From Marinactinospora thermotolerans DSM 45154 (GTDB taxonomy: Bacteria; Actinomycetota; Actinomycetes; Streptosporangiales; Streptosporangiaceae), in the NCBI RefSeq assembly GCF_900167435.1, contig NZ_FUWS01000003.1, forward strand, positions 62,001-126,000: a stretch of DNA of 64,000 bases, in the 5' to 3' direction. Below are positions 53,794-63,831 of the stretch, piece by piece. How positions within the stretch are numbered: the first letter of the stretch is position 1; each line of letters begins with the position of its first letter. The notes below the pieces were generated by a model that was not told the origin of the DNA, ran no database searches, and worked only from the letters and a program-made list of their open reading frames with translations. The position numbers and the translations under genes are program-made.

Positions 53794-54783
53794 ATGAGCC
53801 ACATCGACATCACCGACGCCCTCACCGGGGAGCAGGCCCGGGCCGTGGGCGAGCTCGCCGCCGCCGCCCGCGCCCACGACGGCATCGCCCCCCTGTCGGA
53901 ACAGACCCTGTTGCGCGTACGCCATGGCGCCCCCGGCGGGGGCGCCCGGTTCCACCTGCTCTACGCGGACGACGGTGAGGACACGTCCCGGCTCGTCGGA
54001 TTCGGTTTCGTCGAGCGTTCGGGGGAGGAGCCCGACTCCGGCGAGCTCGTCATCGTCCCCGACCACCGGCTGCGCGGGTTGGGACGGCGCCTGCTGACCT
54101 CCCTGGCCGAGGACGCCTCGCCGCGCGGCCTGCGCGTGTGGGCGCACGGCCGGCTTCCCGGAGCCGTCGCGCTCGCCCGCTCGGCCGGCTGGCGCCAGGC
54201 GCGCGGCCTGTGGAAGATGCGCCTTCGGCTGCGCGCCGAAGAGGGCGCGTCGGACTCCGCGGTCGCGAACCTCCCGGAACCTCACCTACCGGGCGGCCTG
54301 GGGGAACGGGTCGTCATCCGCGCGTTCGAGGTGGGCCGGGACGAGGAGGCGTGGCTGCACGCCAACGCGCGGGCCTTCGCCGACCACCCCGAGCAGGGCG
54401 CGGTGACCCTGGAGGACCTGCGCCAGCGCGAGGCCGAGGAGTGGTTCGACGCCGGCGGGTTCTTCGTGGCCGAGGATCGGGCCAGCGGACGGATCGCGGG
54501 GTACCACTGGACGAAGGTCCACGCCGACGGGGCGGGGCTGACCGACGGCGAGGCCGTGGGCGAGGTCTACGTCGTGGGCGTGGACCCCGACTGGCAGGGG
54601 ACGGGGCTGGGCCGCGCGCTGACGTTGGCCGGGCTGCGGCACCTGCGCGACCGGGGTCTGCCCTGGGTGCTGCTGTACGTGGACGAGGAGAACCGGCCCG
54701 CGGTCCGCCTGTACGAGTCGCTGGGCTTTACCCTGTGGGACGCCGATGTGATGTATGCGGCACCGCAGGGACCGTCGGCCTGA
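53794..54783 (+). CDS. mshD: Mycothiol synthase
   Basis: Last step of mycothiol synthesis; transfers acetyl from acetyl-CoA to Cys-GlcN-Ins. It has 329 residues and two GNAT domains: the first has ELVIVPDHRLRGLGRRLL, the second VVGVDPDWQGTGLGRALTLAGL, each with the R/Q-x-x-G-x-G/A acetyl-CoA loop. TAGGCT lies 7 nt before the ATG, fitting a leaderless mRNA. mshA, the first pathway gene, is 40 kb away in this window; mshB and mshC are not here. A 13-bp inverted repeat follows the gene. Confidence 0.95.
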   Translation: MSHIDITDALTGEQARAVGELAAAARAHDGIAPLSEQTLLRVRHGAPGGGARFHLLYADDGEDTSRLVGFGFVERSGEEPDSGELVIVPDHRLRGLGRRLLTSLAEDASPRGLRVWAHGRLPGAVALARSAGWRQARGLWKMRLRLRAEEGASDSAVANLPEPHLPGGLGERVVIRAFEVGRDEEAWLHANARAFADHPEQGAVTLEDLRQREAEEWFDAGGFFVAEDRASGRIAGYHWTKVHADGAGLTDGEAVGEVYVVGVDPDWQGTGLGRALTLAGLRHLRDRGLPWVLLYVDEENRPAVRLYESLGFTLWDADVMYAAPQGPSA

Positions 54784-54789
54784 CCCTCC

Positions 54790-54840
54790 AGGGGTGATGA
54801 CGCAACGTGACAGACTACCGGATAAGCCGTCATCACCCCT
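54790..54840. terminator. 13-bp inverted repeat between mshD and pstS
   Basis: AGGGGTGATGACG (54790-54802) and CGTCATCACCCCT (54828-54840) are perfect inverted repeats separated by 25 nt. They begin 7 nt past the mshD stop. The long loop and lack of T-run make this an imperfect terminator; an operator is also possible. Confidence 0.5.
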
Positions 54841-54931
54841 GTTCAAGACCGGACATTACCCCCCAAAAAGGACGTGGTTCATCCGACATACACCTGTGAT
54901 CCAACCCCTTTTCCAGCACTTTCGCTCCGCC

Positions 54932-54971
54932 GTTCACCCTTCGTTCACCCTGCCTGGTACATCTGGTCACC
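54932..54971 (+). promoter_or_regulatory. PHO box upstream of pstS
   Basis: GTTCACC occurs at 54932 and 54943, exactly 11 bp apart, and GGTCACC at 54965, again in the same 11-bp register. This matches the PhoP direct-repeat operator of Streptomyces. Farther upstream GTTCATC (54877) and ATACACC (54888) also fall in this register. RegX3/PhoP activation of pst under phosphate starvation is inferred. Confidence 0.85.
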
Positions 54972-55054
54972 TCTCCTCCCTACCTTCGCATTTGGCGAGG
55001 TCGTACGGCGTCTCGCCCAAACATGACGAAGTCCAGAGGAAGGACACCGGGGCT

Positions 55055-56170
55055 GTGAAGCTCTCAAGGTTTGGCCAGTTCGCGGGAGCGGCCCTCGCCG
55101 GCGCCCTTGCACTCACCGCCTGTGGCAGTGACCAGGCGGTCGCCCCCTCCGAAGGCGGCAGCACGGCCGCGGGCAGCGCCGAGTGCGTCGAGGGCGGTGG
55201 CACCCTCGCCGGCGCGGGCGCCAGCTCCCAGGAGAACGCCATGGCTGCCTGGGTCGCCGCCTACAGCGGTACCTGCGAGGGCACCACGGTCAACTACGAC
55301 GCGGTCGGCTCCGGCGCGGGCGTGTCGCAGTTCCTCGACGGCGCCGTCGCGTTCGCCGGCTCCGACTCCGCGGTCGCGGGCGAGGAGCTGGAGCAGGCGA
55401 CCGAGCGTTGCAACGGCTCCGACGCCGTGAACCTGCCCGCCTACATCAGCCCGATCGCCGTCATCTTCAACCTCGAAGGCGTCGACTCCCTCAACCTCAA
55501 GCCCGAGGTCATCGCCGAGATCTTCAGCGGCGAGATCACGAAGTGGAACGACGAGAAGATCGCCGCGGACAACCCCGACGTCGAGCTTCCCGACTCCGAG
55601 ATCACGCCGGTCAACCGTTCCGACGAGTCCGGCACCACCGAGAACTTCACCGCCTACCTCGCCGCCGCCGCGGGTGACGCCTGGCCGCACGAGCCCGAGA
55701 AGACCTGGCCCGTCGAGCCCAAGGAGGCCGCTCAGGGCTCCTCCGGTGTCGTCTCCGCCGTCGAGGGCGGCCAGGGCACCATCGGCTACGTCGACGCCTC
55801 GCACGCCGGTGAGCTCGGCACCGTGGCCGTCGGCGTGGGCGACGGGTTCGTCGAGTACAGCCCCGAGGCCGCCGCCGCGATCGTCGACACCGCCGAGTCC
55901 GCCGCGAGCAACGACAACGACCACGCCATCGCGCTGGACTACACCACCGACGACACCAGCGTCTACCCGATCGTCCTGGTCAGCTACCACGTCGCCTGCA
56001 TGGAGTACGCCGAGCAGGCCGAGGCCGACCTGGTGAAGAGCTTCCTCGGCTACGTCATCAGCGAGGAGGGCCAGCAGGCCGCCGCCGACGAGGCCGGCTC
56101 CGCGCCGATCTCCGACGAGGTCCGCGAGCGGATCCAGGGGACCCTCGACCAGATCACGGCAGCAGCCTGA
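55055..56170 (+). CDS. pstS: Phosphate ABC transporter substrate-binding lipoprotein PstS
   Basis: A 371-residue secreted lipoprotein. The signal peptide ends in the lipobox LTAC with Cys23 as lipidation site. The phosphate-binding protein fold is shown by AGASSQENAMAAW near the mature N-terminus and NRSDESGTTENFTAYL. It captures phosphate outside the membrane for PstCAB. I start at GTG 55055 because it gives the signal peptide directly and AGAGGAAGGA lies about 10 nt upstream; the frame opens 300 nt earlier without similarity. A strong PHO box lies upstream and a hairpin follows the gene. Confidence 0.96.
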   Translation: MKLSRFGQFAGAALAGALALTACGSDQAVAPSEGGSTAAGSAECVEGGGTLAGAGASSQENAMAAWVAAYSGTCEGTTVNYDAVGSGAGVSQFLDGAVAFAGSDSAVAGEELEQATERCNGSDAVNLPAYISPIAVIFNLEGVDSLNLKPEVIAEIFSGEITKWNDEKIAADNPDVELPDSEITPVNRSDESGTTENFTAYLAAAAGDAWPHEPEKTWPVEPKEAAQGSSGVVSAVEGGQGTIGYVDASHAGELGTVAVGVGDGFVEYSPEAAAAIVDTAESAASNDNDHAIALDYTTDDTSVYPIVLVSYHVACMEYAEQAEADLVKSFLGYVISEEGQQAAADEAGSAPISDEVRERIQGTLDQITAAA

Positions 56171-56199
56171 TCACCACAACCCACACCGTGAACCGGGGT

Positions 56200-56227
56200 G
56201 GGGCTCACACCGCCCGGTGCGAGCCCC
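56200..56227 (+). terminator. Hairpin between pstS and pstC; remaining gap to 56491
   Basis: GGGGCTCACACC pairs with GGTGCGAGCCCC around a CGCC loop, leaving one A/C mismatch. This probably reduces read-through so that pstS is made in excess of the membrane subunits. The rest of the 321-bp gap (to 56491) shows no gene or clear promoter; the pstC ribosome-binding site (GGAG) is at its end. Confidence 0.6.
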
Positions 56228-56491
56228 GCCCTTCACGGCGTTTCGGGGAACCGGGCGCCGAAGGCCCCGGCCGACGGCCACACAGCCCCGGAGCCCCGAT
56301 TCCACACCGGGGGACACGGCTCCCCCGAGCCGGCGACAGGCGGTCCGATCCCGCCCGCGGTACCCCGGTGCGGTCAGAGCTCCACCGGGCAAGCTTCAGA
56401 ATGTAACAGGCCCCGTCAACGCCTGTCAGGGATACGCACAAGTTGCTCTGTCCGGGGGGCGGACCTTGAACCATTTCGACCGGAGTCTCAC

Positions 56492-57478
56492 ATGATCAGC
56501 AAAGAAGACTCGCCCACGACGACCCGGGCGCCCGAGGGGGGAGCCCGGGTGCCCAAAGGCAAGCGTCGTGCCGGTGACGTCATCTTCGCCGGCGGCGCGC
56601 AGGGGTCGGGGATCCTGATCCTCGCGATCTTGGCGGGCGTCGCGGCCTTCCTCGTCATCCAGTCGTTCGACTCGCTGATGGCGAACACCGCGAACTTCTT
56701 CACCACCAGCGAATGGGACCCCAACGTCCGCGAGGAACCGGCCTTCGGTGTCGCGGCGCTGGCCTTCGGCACCGTCCTCGCCGCCGCCATCGCGTTGCTG
56801 ATCGCGACTCCCGTCGCCATCGGCATCGCGCTGTTCATCGTCTACTACGCGCCGCGCCGCGTCGCGGCCGTCCTGGGCTACGTCGTGGACCTGCTGGCGG
56901 CCATCCCCAGCGTCGTCTACGGCCTGTGGGGCATCGGCTGGCTGGTCGTCGAGCTCGGCCCCTTCTACCAGATCCTTGAGGAGTACCTCGGGTTCATCCC
57001 GCTGTTCGCCGGGCCGATCTCCACGACCGGGCGCACCATGCTGAGCGCCGGGATCGTGCTGGCCGTCATGATCCTGCCGATCATCACGGCCATGTCGCGC
57101 GACGTGTTCCAGCAGGTCCCCCAGGCGCACCGGGAGGCCGCGCTGGCGCTCGGCGCGACCCGCTGGGAGATGATCCGCATGGCGGTCATCCCGTTCGGCC
57201 GCCCCGGCATCATCGGTGGCGCCATGCTGGGTCTGGGCCGCGCGCTCGGCGAGACGATGGCCGTGGCGATGATCCTGTCGCCCTCCCTGGTCATCTCTTG
57301 GTTCCTGCTCCAAAGCGGCAACCAGACCATCGCCGCGCACATCGCCCTCCAGTACCCCGAGGCCACCGGCTACGGCGTCTCGGCCCTCATCGCGGCAGGT
57401 CTCGTGCTCTTCGCGATCACGCTGGTCGTCAACATGGCAGCGCGCTTCGTCGTCTCGCGCCGCAAGGAGTTCTCCTAA
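56492..57478 (+). CDS. pstC: Phosphate ABC transporter permease PstC
   Basis: A 328-residue permease subunit with six expected membrane helices. The EAA-type loop that contacts PstB reads EAALALGATRWEMIRMAVIP, and the conserved GLGRALGETMAVAMI follows. The N-terminus is a charged 30-residue extension. GGAG lies 6 nt before ATG 56492; the upstream open frame is not conserved. It directly adjoins pstA (the start codon abuts its stop). Confidence 0.96.
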   Translation: MISKEDSPTTTRAPEGGARVPKGKRRAGDVIFAGGAQGSGILILAILAGVAAFLVIQSFDSLMANTANFFTTSEWDPNVREEPAFGVAALAFGTVLAAAIALLIATPVAIGIALFIVYYAPRRVAAVLGYVVDLLAAIPSVVYGLWGIGWLVVELGPFYQILEEYLGFIPLFAGPISTTGRTMLSAGIVLAVMILPIITAMSRDVFQQVPQAHREAALALGATRWEMIRMAVIPFGRPGIIGGAMLGLGRALGETMAVAMILSPSLVISWFLLQSGNQTIAAHIALQYPEATGYGVSALIAAGLVLFAITLVVNMAARFVVSRRKEFS

Positions 57479-58579
57479 ATGACCACCCCGACCCGTCAGA
57501 CCTCCGCCGGCGCTCCTGGCGGCGGAGCCACCCCCAGCCCTACCGGCGGCCTGCTGCTCAGCAGGAGCCTGCCCCGGTTCTTCGAACCGGCCCTGCTCCT
57601 CGTCCTGGCCGCGGTGGTCGGCGGCGCGCTGTTCCTCACCGGTCTGTTCAACGTGCCGCTGCTCGCGGTGGTGACACTGCTGGCCTACATGGTGACCATC
57701 ACCATCGCCTCGGCCGTCGTCGAGAACGGCCGCAAGGCCAAGGACCGGCTCGTCACCGCGGTCGTCTACGCCTGCTTCGCCCTGGCGATGGTGCCGCTGG
57801 TGTCGCTGCTGTGGACGGTGATCGTCAACGGTCTCCAGCGGCTCGACGGCTACTTCCTCACCGTGTCCATGAACGGTGTCACCCCGAGCATGGACGCCGG
57901 CGGCGTCTACCACGCCATCATCGGCACGCTGATGATCACCGGCCTCGCCGCGGTGATCTCCATCCCGATCGGCCTGATGACCGCCATCTACCTGGTGGAG
58001 TACGGCCGTGGCCGGCTCAAGCAGGCCATCACCTTCTTCGTCGACGTCATGACCGGCATCCCCTCCATCGTCGCCGGCCTCTTCGTCGTCGCGCTGTGGA
58101 TGATGGTGTTCGGTCCGGGCAAGACCAACGGCGCCGCCGGCGCGATCGCGCTGTCGGTGCTGATGATCCCCGTTGTGGTCCGCTCCTGCGAGGAGATGCT
58201 GCGGCTGGTGCCCAACGAGCTGCGCGAGGCCTCCTACGCGCTGGGCGTGCCGAAGTGGCTGACGATCCTCAAGGTCGTGCTGCCGACCGCGATCGCCGGG
58301 ATCACCACCGGAATCATGTTGGCCCTCGCGCGCGTTATCGGGGAGACGGCACCTCTCATCCTCACCGCGGGCTCCTCCGCGGTGGCGATCAACTGGAATC
58401 TCTTCAACGGCCAGATGATGAGCCTCCCCGTGTTCATCTACTCGCAGGTCCGGATGGGGAACGCGATCAACTACGAGCGGGCCTGGGCCGCGGCGCTGAC
58501 GCTGATCGTCATCGTCATGCTGCTGTTCTTCGTCGCCCGGCTGGTCTCGCGCTTCTTCGCCCCCAAGCTCGGGCGCTGA
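57479..58579 (+). CDS. pstA: Phosphate ABC transporter permease PstA
   Basis: A 366-residue second permease subunit. The EAA loop is LREASYALGVPKWLTILKVVLP, followed by ALARVIGETAPLIL; both are hallmarks of PstA. The ATG begins immediately after the pstC stop, so translational coupling is likely. The N-terminal 30 residues are variable and longer than in the enterobacterial protein, with an extra helix pair (about 40-90) before the core. Confidence 0.96.
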   Translation: MTTPTRQTSAGAPGGGATPSPTGGLLLSRSLPRFFEPALLLVLAAVVGGALFLTGLFNVPLLAVVTLLAYMVTITIASAVVENGRKAKDRLVTAVVYACFALAMVPLVSLLWTVIVNGLQRLDGYFLTVSMNGVTPSMDAGGVYHAIIGTLMITGLAAVISIPIGLMTAIYLVEYGRGRLKQAITFFVDVMTGIPSIVAGLFVVALWMMVFGPGKTNGAAGAIALSVLMIPVVVRSCEEMLRLVPNELREASYALGVPKWLTILKVVLPTAIAGITTGIMLALARVIGETAPLILTAGSSAVAINWNLFNGQMMSLPVFIYSQVRMGNAINYERAWAAALTLIVIVMLLFFVARLVSRFFAPKLGR

Positions 58580-58626
58580 CCACCCGCGGACCGTCGCACA
58601 AGCTTTGAGAACCTGAGGAAAAGACA

Positions 58627-59406
<780 letters not shown>

Positions 59407-59422
59407 ACCCTCTCCCCTCCGC

Positions 59423-59466
59423 ACGACGGCGGCGGGCGGCTCATTCGAGCCGTCCGCCGCCGTCGT
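59423..59466. terminator. Terminator of pst operon
   Basis: A 19-bp stem (ACGACGGCGGCGGGCGGCT and its near-complement, one mismatch) with a CATTCG loop lies 16 bp past pstB and faces the end of the pit gene, so it may serve both. Confidence 0.85.
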
Positions 59467-59520
59467 TTCCGGGCGCCCCGGTGGCCCCGCCGAGGCCACG
59501 GCGCCCCGGCCCGGACGGGA

Positions 59521-60522
59521 TCAGAGCAGGGCGAGGTCGAGGAGGAGATAGGCCGCGACGGCCACCAGGGCGGCCCCCGGAAGCGTCAGCAGCCACATCA
59601 AGACGATGTCGCCGGCGACGCCCCAGCGGACCGCCGAGAGCCTTCGGGTGGCCCCCACCCCGATGATCGCCGAGGTGATCGTGTGGGTGCTGGAGATCGG
59701 CACCTGCCAGACGAACGAGGTGGCGTAGGTGATGGCCGAGACCGTGGCCTCCGCCGCGAACCCCTTCGGCGGGTCGAGCTGGATGACCCGGTGGCCGAGG
59801 GTGCGCATGATGCGCCACCCGCCGCTGGCGGTGCCCAGCGACATCGCCAGCGCGGCGGCGACGACGGTCCAGGTGGGCACGTCGTAGTCGCTCTGGTAGC
59901 CGGTGGTGACGAGCGCGAGCACGACCACGCCCATCGTCTTCTGGGCGTCTTGAAGCCCGTTGCCCAGCGCCATGGCCGCCGCCGACACGCTCTGCGCCAG
60001 TTTGAACCTGCGTCCCACCCCGCGGGGTGCCGCGTCGCGGAAGGTCCACAGGATGGCGAGCATCACGAGGTAGCCGAGGACCCCGCCGATGAGCGGGGAC
60101 AGCAGCATCGGCAGCGCGAAGCTCGTCACGACCCCGCCCCAGTCGACCGTCGTCGCCGAGACGAGTCCGGCCCCGATCATGCCCCCGACGAGGGCGTGCG
60201 ACGCCGAGGAGGGGATCCCCCGGTACCAGGTGAACACGTTCCACACGATCGCGCCGATGAGCGCCGCCAGCAGCACGAGGAGCCCGTGGGTTCCCGTGGG
60301 GGGAGCGATGATCTGGCTGCCGATCGTGCGCGCGACCCCTTCGCCGAGGAAGGCCCCCACCATGTTCATGACGGCGGCCATGACGACCGCGACACGAGGG
60401 GTGAGGGCGCGGGTGGAGATCGAGGTCGCGATGGAGTTGGCCGCGTCGTGGAAGCCGTTGGTGTAGGCGAAGACCAGCGCGACCGCGACGACCGCGACCA
60501 GGGTGGCTGTTTCGGGGGACAC
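59521..60522 (-). CDS. pit: Low-affinity inorganic phosphate transporter (PiT family)
   Basis: A 333-residue membrane protein with about ten helices. Both PiT signature repeats are present: TNGFHDAANSIATSIST near the N-terminus and LGNGLQDAQKTMGVV in the middle. PiT carriers move metal-phosphate with protons and work when phosphate is plentiful, complementing Pst. The start is GTG 60522, with AGGA about 10 nt upstream. It follows the DUF47 gene by 98 bp on the same strand, the usual pair. It faces the pst operon. Confidence 0.94.
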   Translation of the reverse strand: MSPETATLVAVVAVALVFAYTNGFHDAANSIATSISTRALTPRVAVVMAAVMNMVGAFLGEGVARTIGSQIIAPPTGTHGLLVLLAALIGAIVWNVFTWYRGIPSSASHALVGGMIGAGLVSATTVDWGGVVTSFALPMLLSPLIGGVLGYLVMLAILWTFRDAAPRGVGRRFKLAQSVSAAAMALGNGLQDAQKTMGVVVLALVTTGYQSDYDVPTWTVVAAALAMSLGTASGGWRIMRTLGHRVIQLDPPKGFAAEATVSAITYATSFVWQVPISSTHTITSAIIGVGATRRLSAVRWGVAGDIVLMWLLTLPGAALVAVAAYLLLDLALL

Positions 60523-60620
60523 GGGATCGGATTCCTGTGAGGGTCAGGGACGCCGGGGAGCAGGGCGGGTGGCCGATGCGGGCGGGTTCGGCACCCCTCG
60601 GTCGTGTCGCCTCGGCACGG

Positions 60621-61238
60621 TCAGGATTCCTTGACCGCGATGCTCTCGACGGTGTTGGCGACGTGTTCGAAGGCGTCGGCCGCGGTCTCCAGTTCCTCGA
60701 TGACGTCCTTGAGCTTGAGCACGGTCAGCGCGTCGTACTCGCCGCTGAACAGGTGCGCCAGCAGCCGGCGGTAGATCTGGTCGGCCTGGTTCTCCAGCTG
60801 GTTGATCTCGATCCAGTAGCTGGTGAGGTCCTTCATGGATCGCAGCCGGGGCATGGCCTCGGAGGTGAGCTCGGCCGCGCGCTCCAGGACCTCGACCTGG
60901 TCGATGATGCCCTTGGGCAGGCGGTCGAGCTGGTAGAGCCCGATCAGGTCGACGGCGGCCTCCATGGAGTCCATGACGTCGTCCAGGCAGGAGGCGAGGC
61001 GGTAGATGTCCTCGCGGTCGAAGGGGGTCACGAAGCTCTCGTTGAGCCGCCGCATGATGGCGTGGGTCCGCTCGTCACCGGCGTGCTCGCAGGCGCGCAT
61101 CTTCTCGGTGATGGCGTCGCGGTCGGCGTCGTCGCTGATCAGCTCCACCAGCAGGCGGGCGGCTATGACCAGGTTGTTCGCGGAGTCCGCGAACATCTCG
61201 TAGTAGCTGTCATCGCGCGGAGTCAGGCGCAGACGCAC
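60621..61238 (-). CDS. DUF47 (PhoU-like) Pit-accessory protein
   Basis: A 205-residue helical protein of the DUF47 family, related to PhoU, that is typically cotranscribed with pit genes and regulates Pit activity. Visible hallmarks are DSYYEMFADSANNLVIAARLL at the N-terminus and ILVEL-type helices with EHAGDERTHAIMRRL. The GTG at 61238 has GGGAGAG just upstream; the frame opens to 61289. With phoU elsewhere in the window, this locus has two PhoU-type regulators. Confidence 0.9.
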   Translation of the reverse strand: MRLRLTPRDDSYYEMFADSANNLVIAARLLVELISDDADRDAITEKMRACEHAGDERTHAIMRRLNESFVTPFDREDIYRLASCLDDVMDSMEAAVDLIGLYQLDRLPKGIIDQVEVLERAAELTSEAMPRLRSMKDLTSYWIEINQLENQADQIYRRLLAHLFSGEYDALTVLKLKDVIEELETAADAFEHVANTVESIAVKES

Positions 61239-61729
61239 ATCTCTCTCCCGAAGTGCGGTTTTCGTCCGTGAGGATGTTATGGGCACCAATCGGGCAAATG
61301 GGTCACTTCATGTCCATGTTGCGACCGCATGACACCCCCTGCTGAATCCGGCGGCGCGTCACTCCTTGTTTGCCGCGGCACGACGGCCTTCCAAAAGCCG
61401 ACGTAGTGGAGCATTCATCCTAACCACCCCACTCCGTCACGCGGTTGTCGGCGAACCTCTCCCCCTCCGCCCGAACCCACCGGGCGACGTGCGCGAACAG
61501 GACGGAAATCACAGTAGAACACACGGTTTCCAGCCCTCTCCGCATCGAGTCCACCGACGCGACGCCGCTCGTTCACCCCAGGGCCGCAGACCGTTCCCTT
61601 CGATGCCAGTTTCAGCGCTTTGGCCGTCCGGGGCAACCGCCGTCCACCGACCTTCCGCCCTCCGCCGCGCCCCGCCGATCGTTTCAAGATCGTGACGCAA
61701 AGGTCCCGCCAGCGCCTAGGCTCACTCCC
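61239..61729. other. 491-bp divergent gap
   Basis: Between the DUF47 gene and the SCP-like gene I see no gene, RNA or repeat. TAACAT (61279-61274, minus strand) may be part of the DUF47 promoter. One GTTCACC (61569-61575) lacks an 11-bp partner. TAGGCT at 61717-61722 is the -10 candidate for the downstream gene. Confidence 0.45.
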
Positions 61730-62203
61730 GTGCCATCTCGACCCACCGTCGCCCAGCGCCGGCACGCGGCACTGCGCGCGGCACTCGACGACCAGCTCCG
61801 CCACCTCGGCGAACCTCCCTACTCCGGCCCCGACCGCCCCTCCCTCGTCCTGGAGGCGTGCGCCAGCGCGGTACTGCGTGCCCACGCGGCCGGCCTGGAC
61901 CCCGACCGCGCCGCCGTCCGGGCCGCCGTGCGGGGCACGTTGGCCGAGCTCGCCGAACGGGCCCCGGGGCACGCCCTGGAGGTGCGGGTCCCCCCGTTCG
62001 GGGCCGTCCAGTGCCTCGAAGGACCCCGGCACACCCGGGGGACGCCGCCCGGCGTCGTGGAGACCGACTCCCTCACCTGGCTGGCCCTGGCCGCGGGCAC
62101 GCTCGTCTGGGAGGAGGCCGTGGCCGGCGGCCGGGTGACGGCGAGCGGGGTCCGCGCCGACATCGGCCCGCTCCTCCCCCTGTGGGGACCGCCCTCCCGC
62201 TGA
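61730..62203 (+). CDS. Sterol-carrier-like protein upstream of purF
   Basis: A 157-residue protein. Segments such as AVRAAVRGTLAELAERAPGHALEVRVPPFGAVQC and LTWLALAAGTLVWEEAVAGGRV fit the actinobacterial sterol-carrier-family protein that commonly sits just before purF; function is unknown. The start is GTG 61730: TAGGCT lies 7 nt upstream, giving a leaderless mRNA. The frame opens upstream but without similarity. purF follows after 64 bp. Confidence 0.8.
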   Translation: MPSRPTVAQRRHAALRAALDDQLRHLGEPPYSGPDRPSLVLEACASAVLRAHAAGLDPDRAAVRAAVRGTLAELAERAPGHALEVRVPPFGAVQCLEGPRHTRGTPPGVVETDSLTWLALAAGTLVWEEAVAGGRVTASGVRADIGPLLPLWGPPSR

Positions 62204-62267
62204 CCCTCACGGGTCCGCGGGAGACCCGCTTGACACGGCCCGGGCCATCAACCACTAAGCTGAAGGC

Positions 62268-63746
62268 GTGTCGCATCCCGACGGCCGGCTCAGCATGGAC
62301 ATCGATCCACTCGAACGCGGACCGCAGGACGCCTGTGGAGTGTTCGGGGTCTGGGCTCCCGGCGAAGAAGTCAGCAAGCTCACCTACTTCGGTCTTTACG
62401 CCCTGCAGCACCGCGGACAGGAGTCCGCAGGCATCGCCTTGAGCGATGGCGAGCGCATCGTCGTCTACAAGGACATGGGACTGGTCTCCCAGGTCTTCAA
62501 CGAAGCGACGCTCGACTCGCTGCGGGGTTACCTGGCCATCGGCCACTGCCGCTACTCCACGACCGGCTCCCCGGTGTGGGAGAACGCACAGCCGACCTTC
62601 TACACCGCCCGCGACGGGGGACTGGCCCTCGGCCACAACGGCAACCTCATCAACACCCCCGAACTCGCGGCGATGCTGCCCTCCGACAGGCTCACCGCGA
62701 CGACCGACACCGAGGTCCTGACCAGCCTGCTCGCCGCGCAGTCCGACCGCACCACCGAGGAAGCGGCCCTGGAGCTGCTGCCCCGGGTCAAGGGGGCGTT
62801 CTCCCTCGTCTTCATGGACGAGCACACCCTCTACGCGGCCCGCGATCCGCAGGGCATCCGCCCGCTCGTCCTGGGACGGCTCGAGGGTGGCGGCTGGGTC
62901 GTGGCCAGCGAGACCGCCGCCCTCGACATCGTGGGCGCCACCGTGGTCCGCGAGGTCGAGCCCGGTGAGATGTTGACCGTGGACGACCGCGGGGTCCGCT
63001 CGCTGCGCTTCGCCCCGGCGGCGCCCAAGGGCTGCCTGTTCGAGTACGTCTACCTCGCACGCCCCGACACCACGATCGCCGGGCGCAACGTCAACTCCAC
63101 CCGCGTGGAGGTGGGACGCCGTCTCGCCCGCCAGCACCCGGCCGAGGCCGACATCGTCATCCCGGTGCCCGAGTCCGGCACCCCGGCCGCCGTCGGCTAC
63201 GCCGAGGGAAGCGGCATCCCGTTCGCCCAGGGCCTGGTCAAGAACTCCTACGTGGGCCGGACCTTCATCCAGCCCAGCCAGACACTGCGCCAGCTGGGCA
63301 TCCGGCTGAAGCTCAACCCGCTGCGCGACGTCATCGCCGGCAAGCGCCTGGTCGTCGTGGACGACTCGATCGTGCGGGGCAACACCCAGCGCGCCCTCGT
63401 GCGGATGCTGCGCGAGGCCGGCGCCGCGGAGGTCCACGTGCGGATCTCCAGCCCGCCGGTGATGTGGCCCTGCTACTACGGCATCGACTTCGCCACGAAG
63501 GCCGAGCTGATCGCGGGGAACCTGTCCAACGAGGAGATCCGCACCTCGATCGACGCGGACTCCCTGGGCTACATCTCCCTGGACGAGCTCATCGCGGCCA
63601 CCGAGGTGCCCAAGGACCGGCTGTGCCGCGCCTGTTTCGACGGCGTCTACCCGATCGAGGTCGACGAGGACTCCCGGGGCAAGTACCTGCTGGAGAAGTC
63701 CTGCGGCGTCCCCGGAAGCGCGGCGCCCTCCCCCGCTTCCCGGTAG
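62268..63746 (+). CDS. purF: Amidophosphoribosyltransferase
   Basis: First committed step of purine synthesis: PRPP + glutamine to phosphoribosylamine. At 492 residues it is a class II glutamine amidotransferase. The nucleophile is Cys23 in DACGVFGVW, implying a 22-residue propeptide removed on maturation. The PRPP-binding motif is [17 protein letters not shown] in the C-terminal half. Cys residues [10 protein letters not shown] and LEKSCG suggest the Fe-S cluster of the Bacillus-type enzyme. The start is GTG 62268; TAAGCT is 6 nt upstream and TTGACA at 62230-62235 is a plausible -35 although spaced 20 bp. Confidence 0.96.
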   Translation: MSHPDGRLSMDIDPLERGPQDACGVFGVWAPGEEVSKLTYFGLYALQHRGQESAGIALSDGERIVVYKDMGLVSQVFNEATLDSLRGYLAIGHCRYSTTGSPVWENAQPTFYTARDGGLALGHNGNLINTPELAAMLPSDRLTATTDTEVLTSLLAAQSDRTTEEAALELLPRVKGAFSLVFMDEHTLYAARDPQGIRPLVLGRLEGGGWVVASETAALDIVGATVVREVEPGEMLTVDDRGVRSLRFAPAAPKGCLFEYVYLARPDTTIAGRNVNSTRVEVGRRLARQHPAEADIVIPVPESGTPAAVGYAEGSGIPFAQGLVKNSYVGRTFIQPSQTLRQLGIRLKLNPLRDVIAGKRLVVVDDSIVRGNTQRALVRMLREAGAAEVHVRISSPPVMWPCYYGIDFATKAELIAGNLSNEEIRTSIDADSLGYISLDELIAATEVPKDRLCRACFDGVYPIEVDEDSRGKYLLEKSCGVPGSAAPSPASR

Positions 63747-63755
63747 TCCCGTCCT

Positions 63756-63775
63756 CCCCGGGAATCGTCCCGGGG
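63756..63775 (+). other. Hairpin between purF and purM
   Basis: CCCCGGGA / TCCCGGGG with a 4-nt ATCG loop lies 9 bp past purF. It could reduce read-through into purM or be an RNA stability element. Confidence 0.45.
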
Positions 63776-63831
63776 TCGTGTCCCGTGGGCCGCTCCCGTG
63801 GGACGATCGCCGATCGACTGAGAGGTTTCGC

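Noticed and set aside
61569-61579. Single GTTCACC upstream of the SCP-like gene
   Set aside because: A PHO box needs at least two 11-bp units; there is no partner in register.
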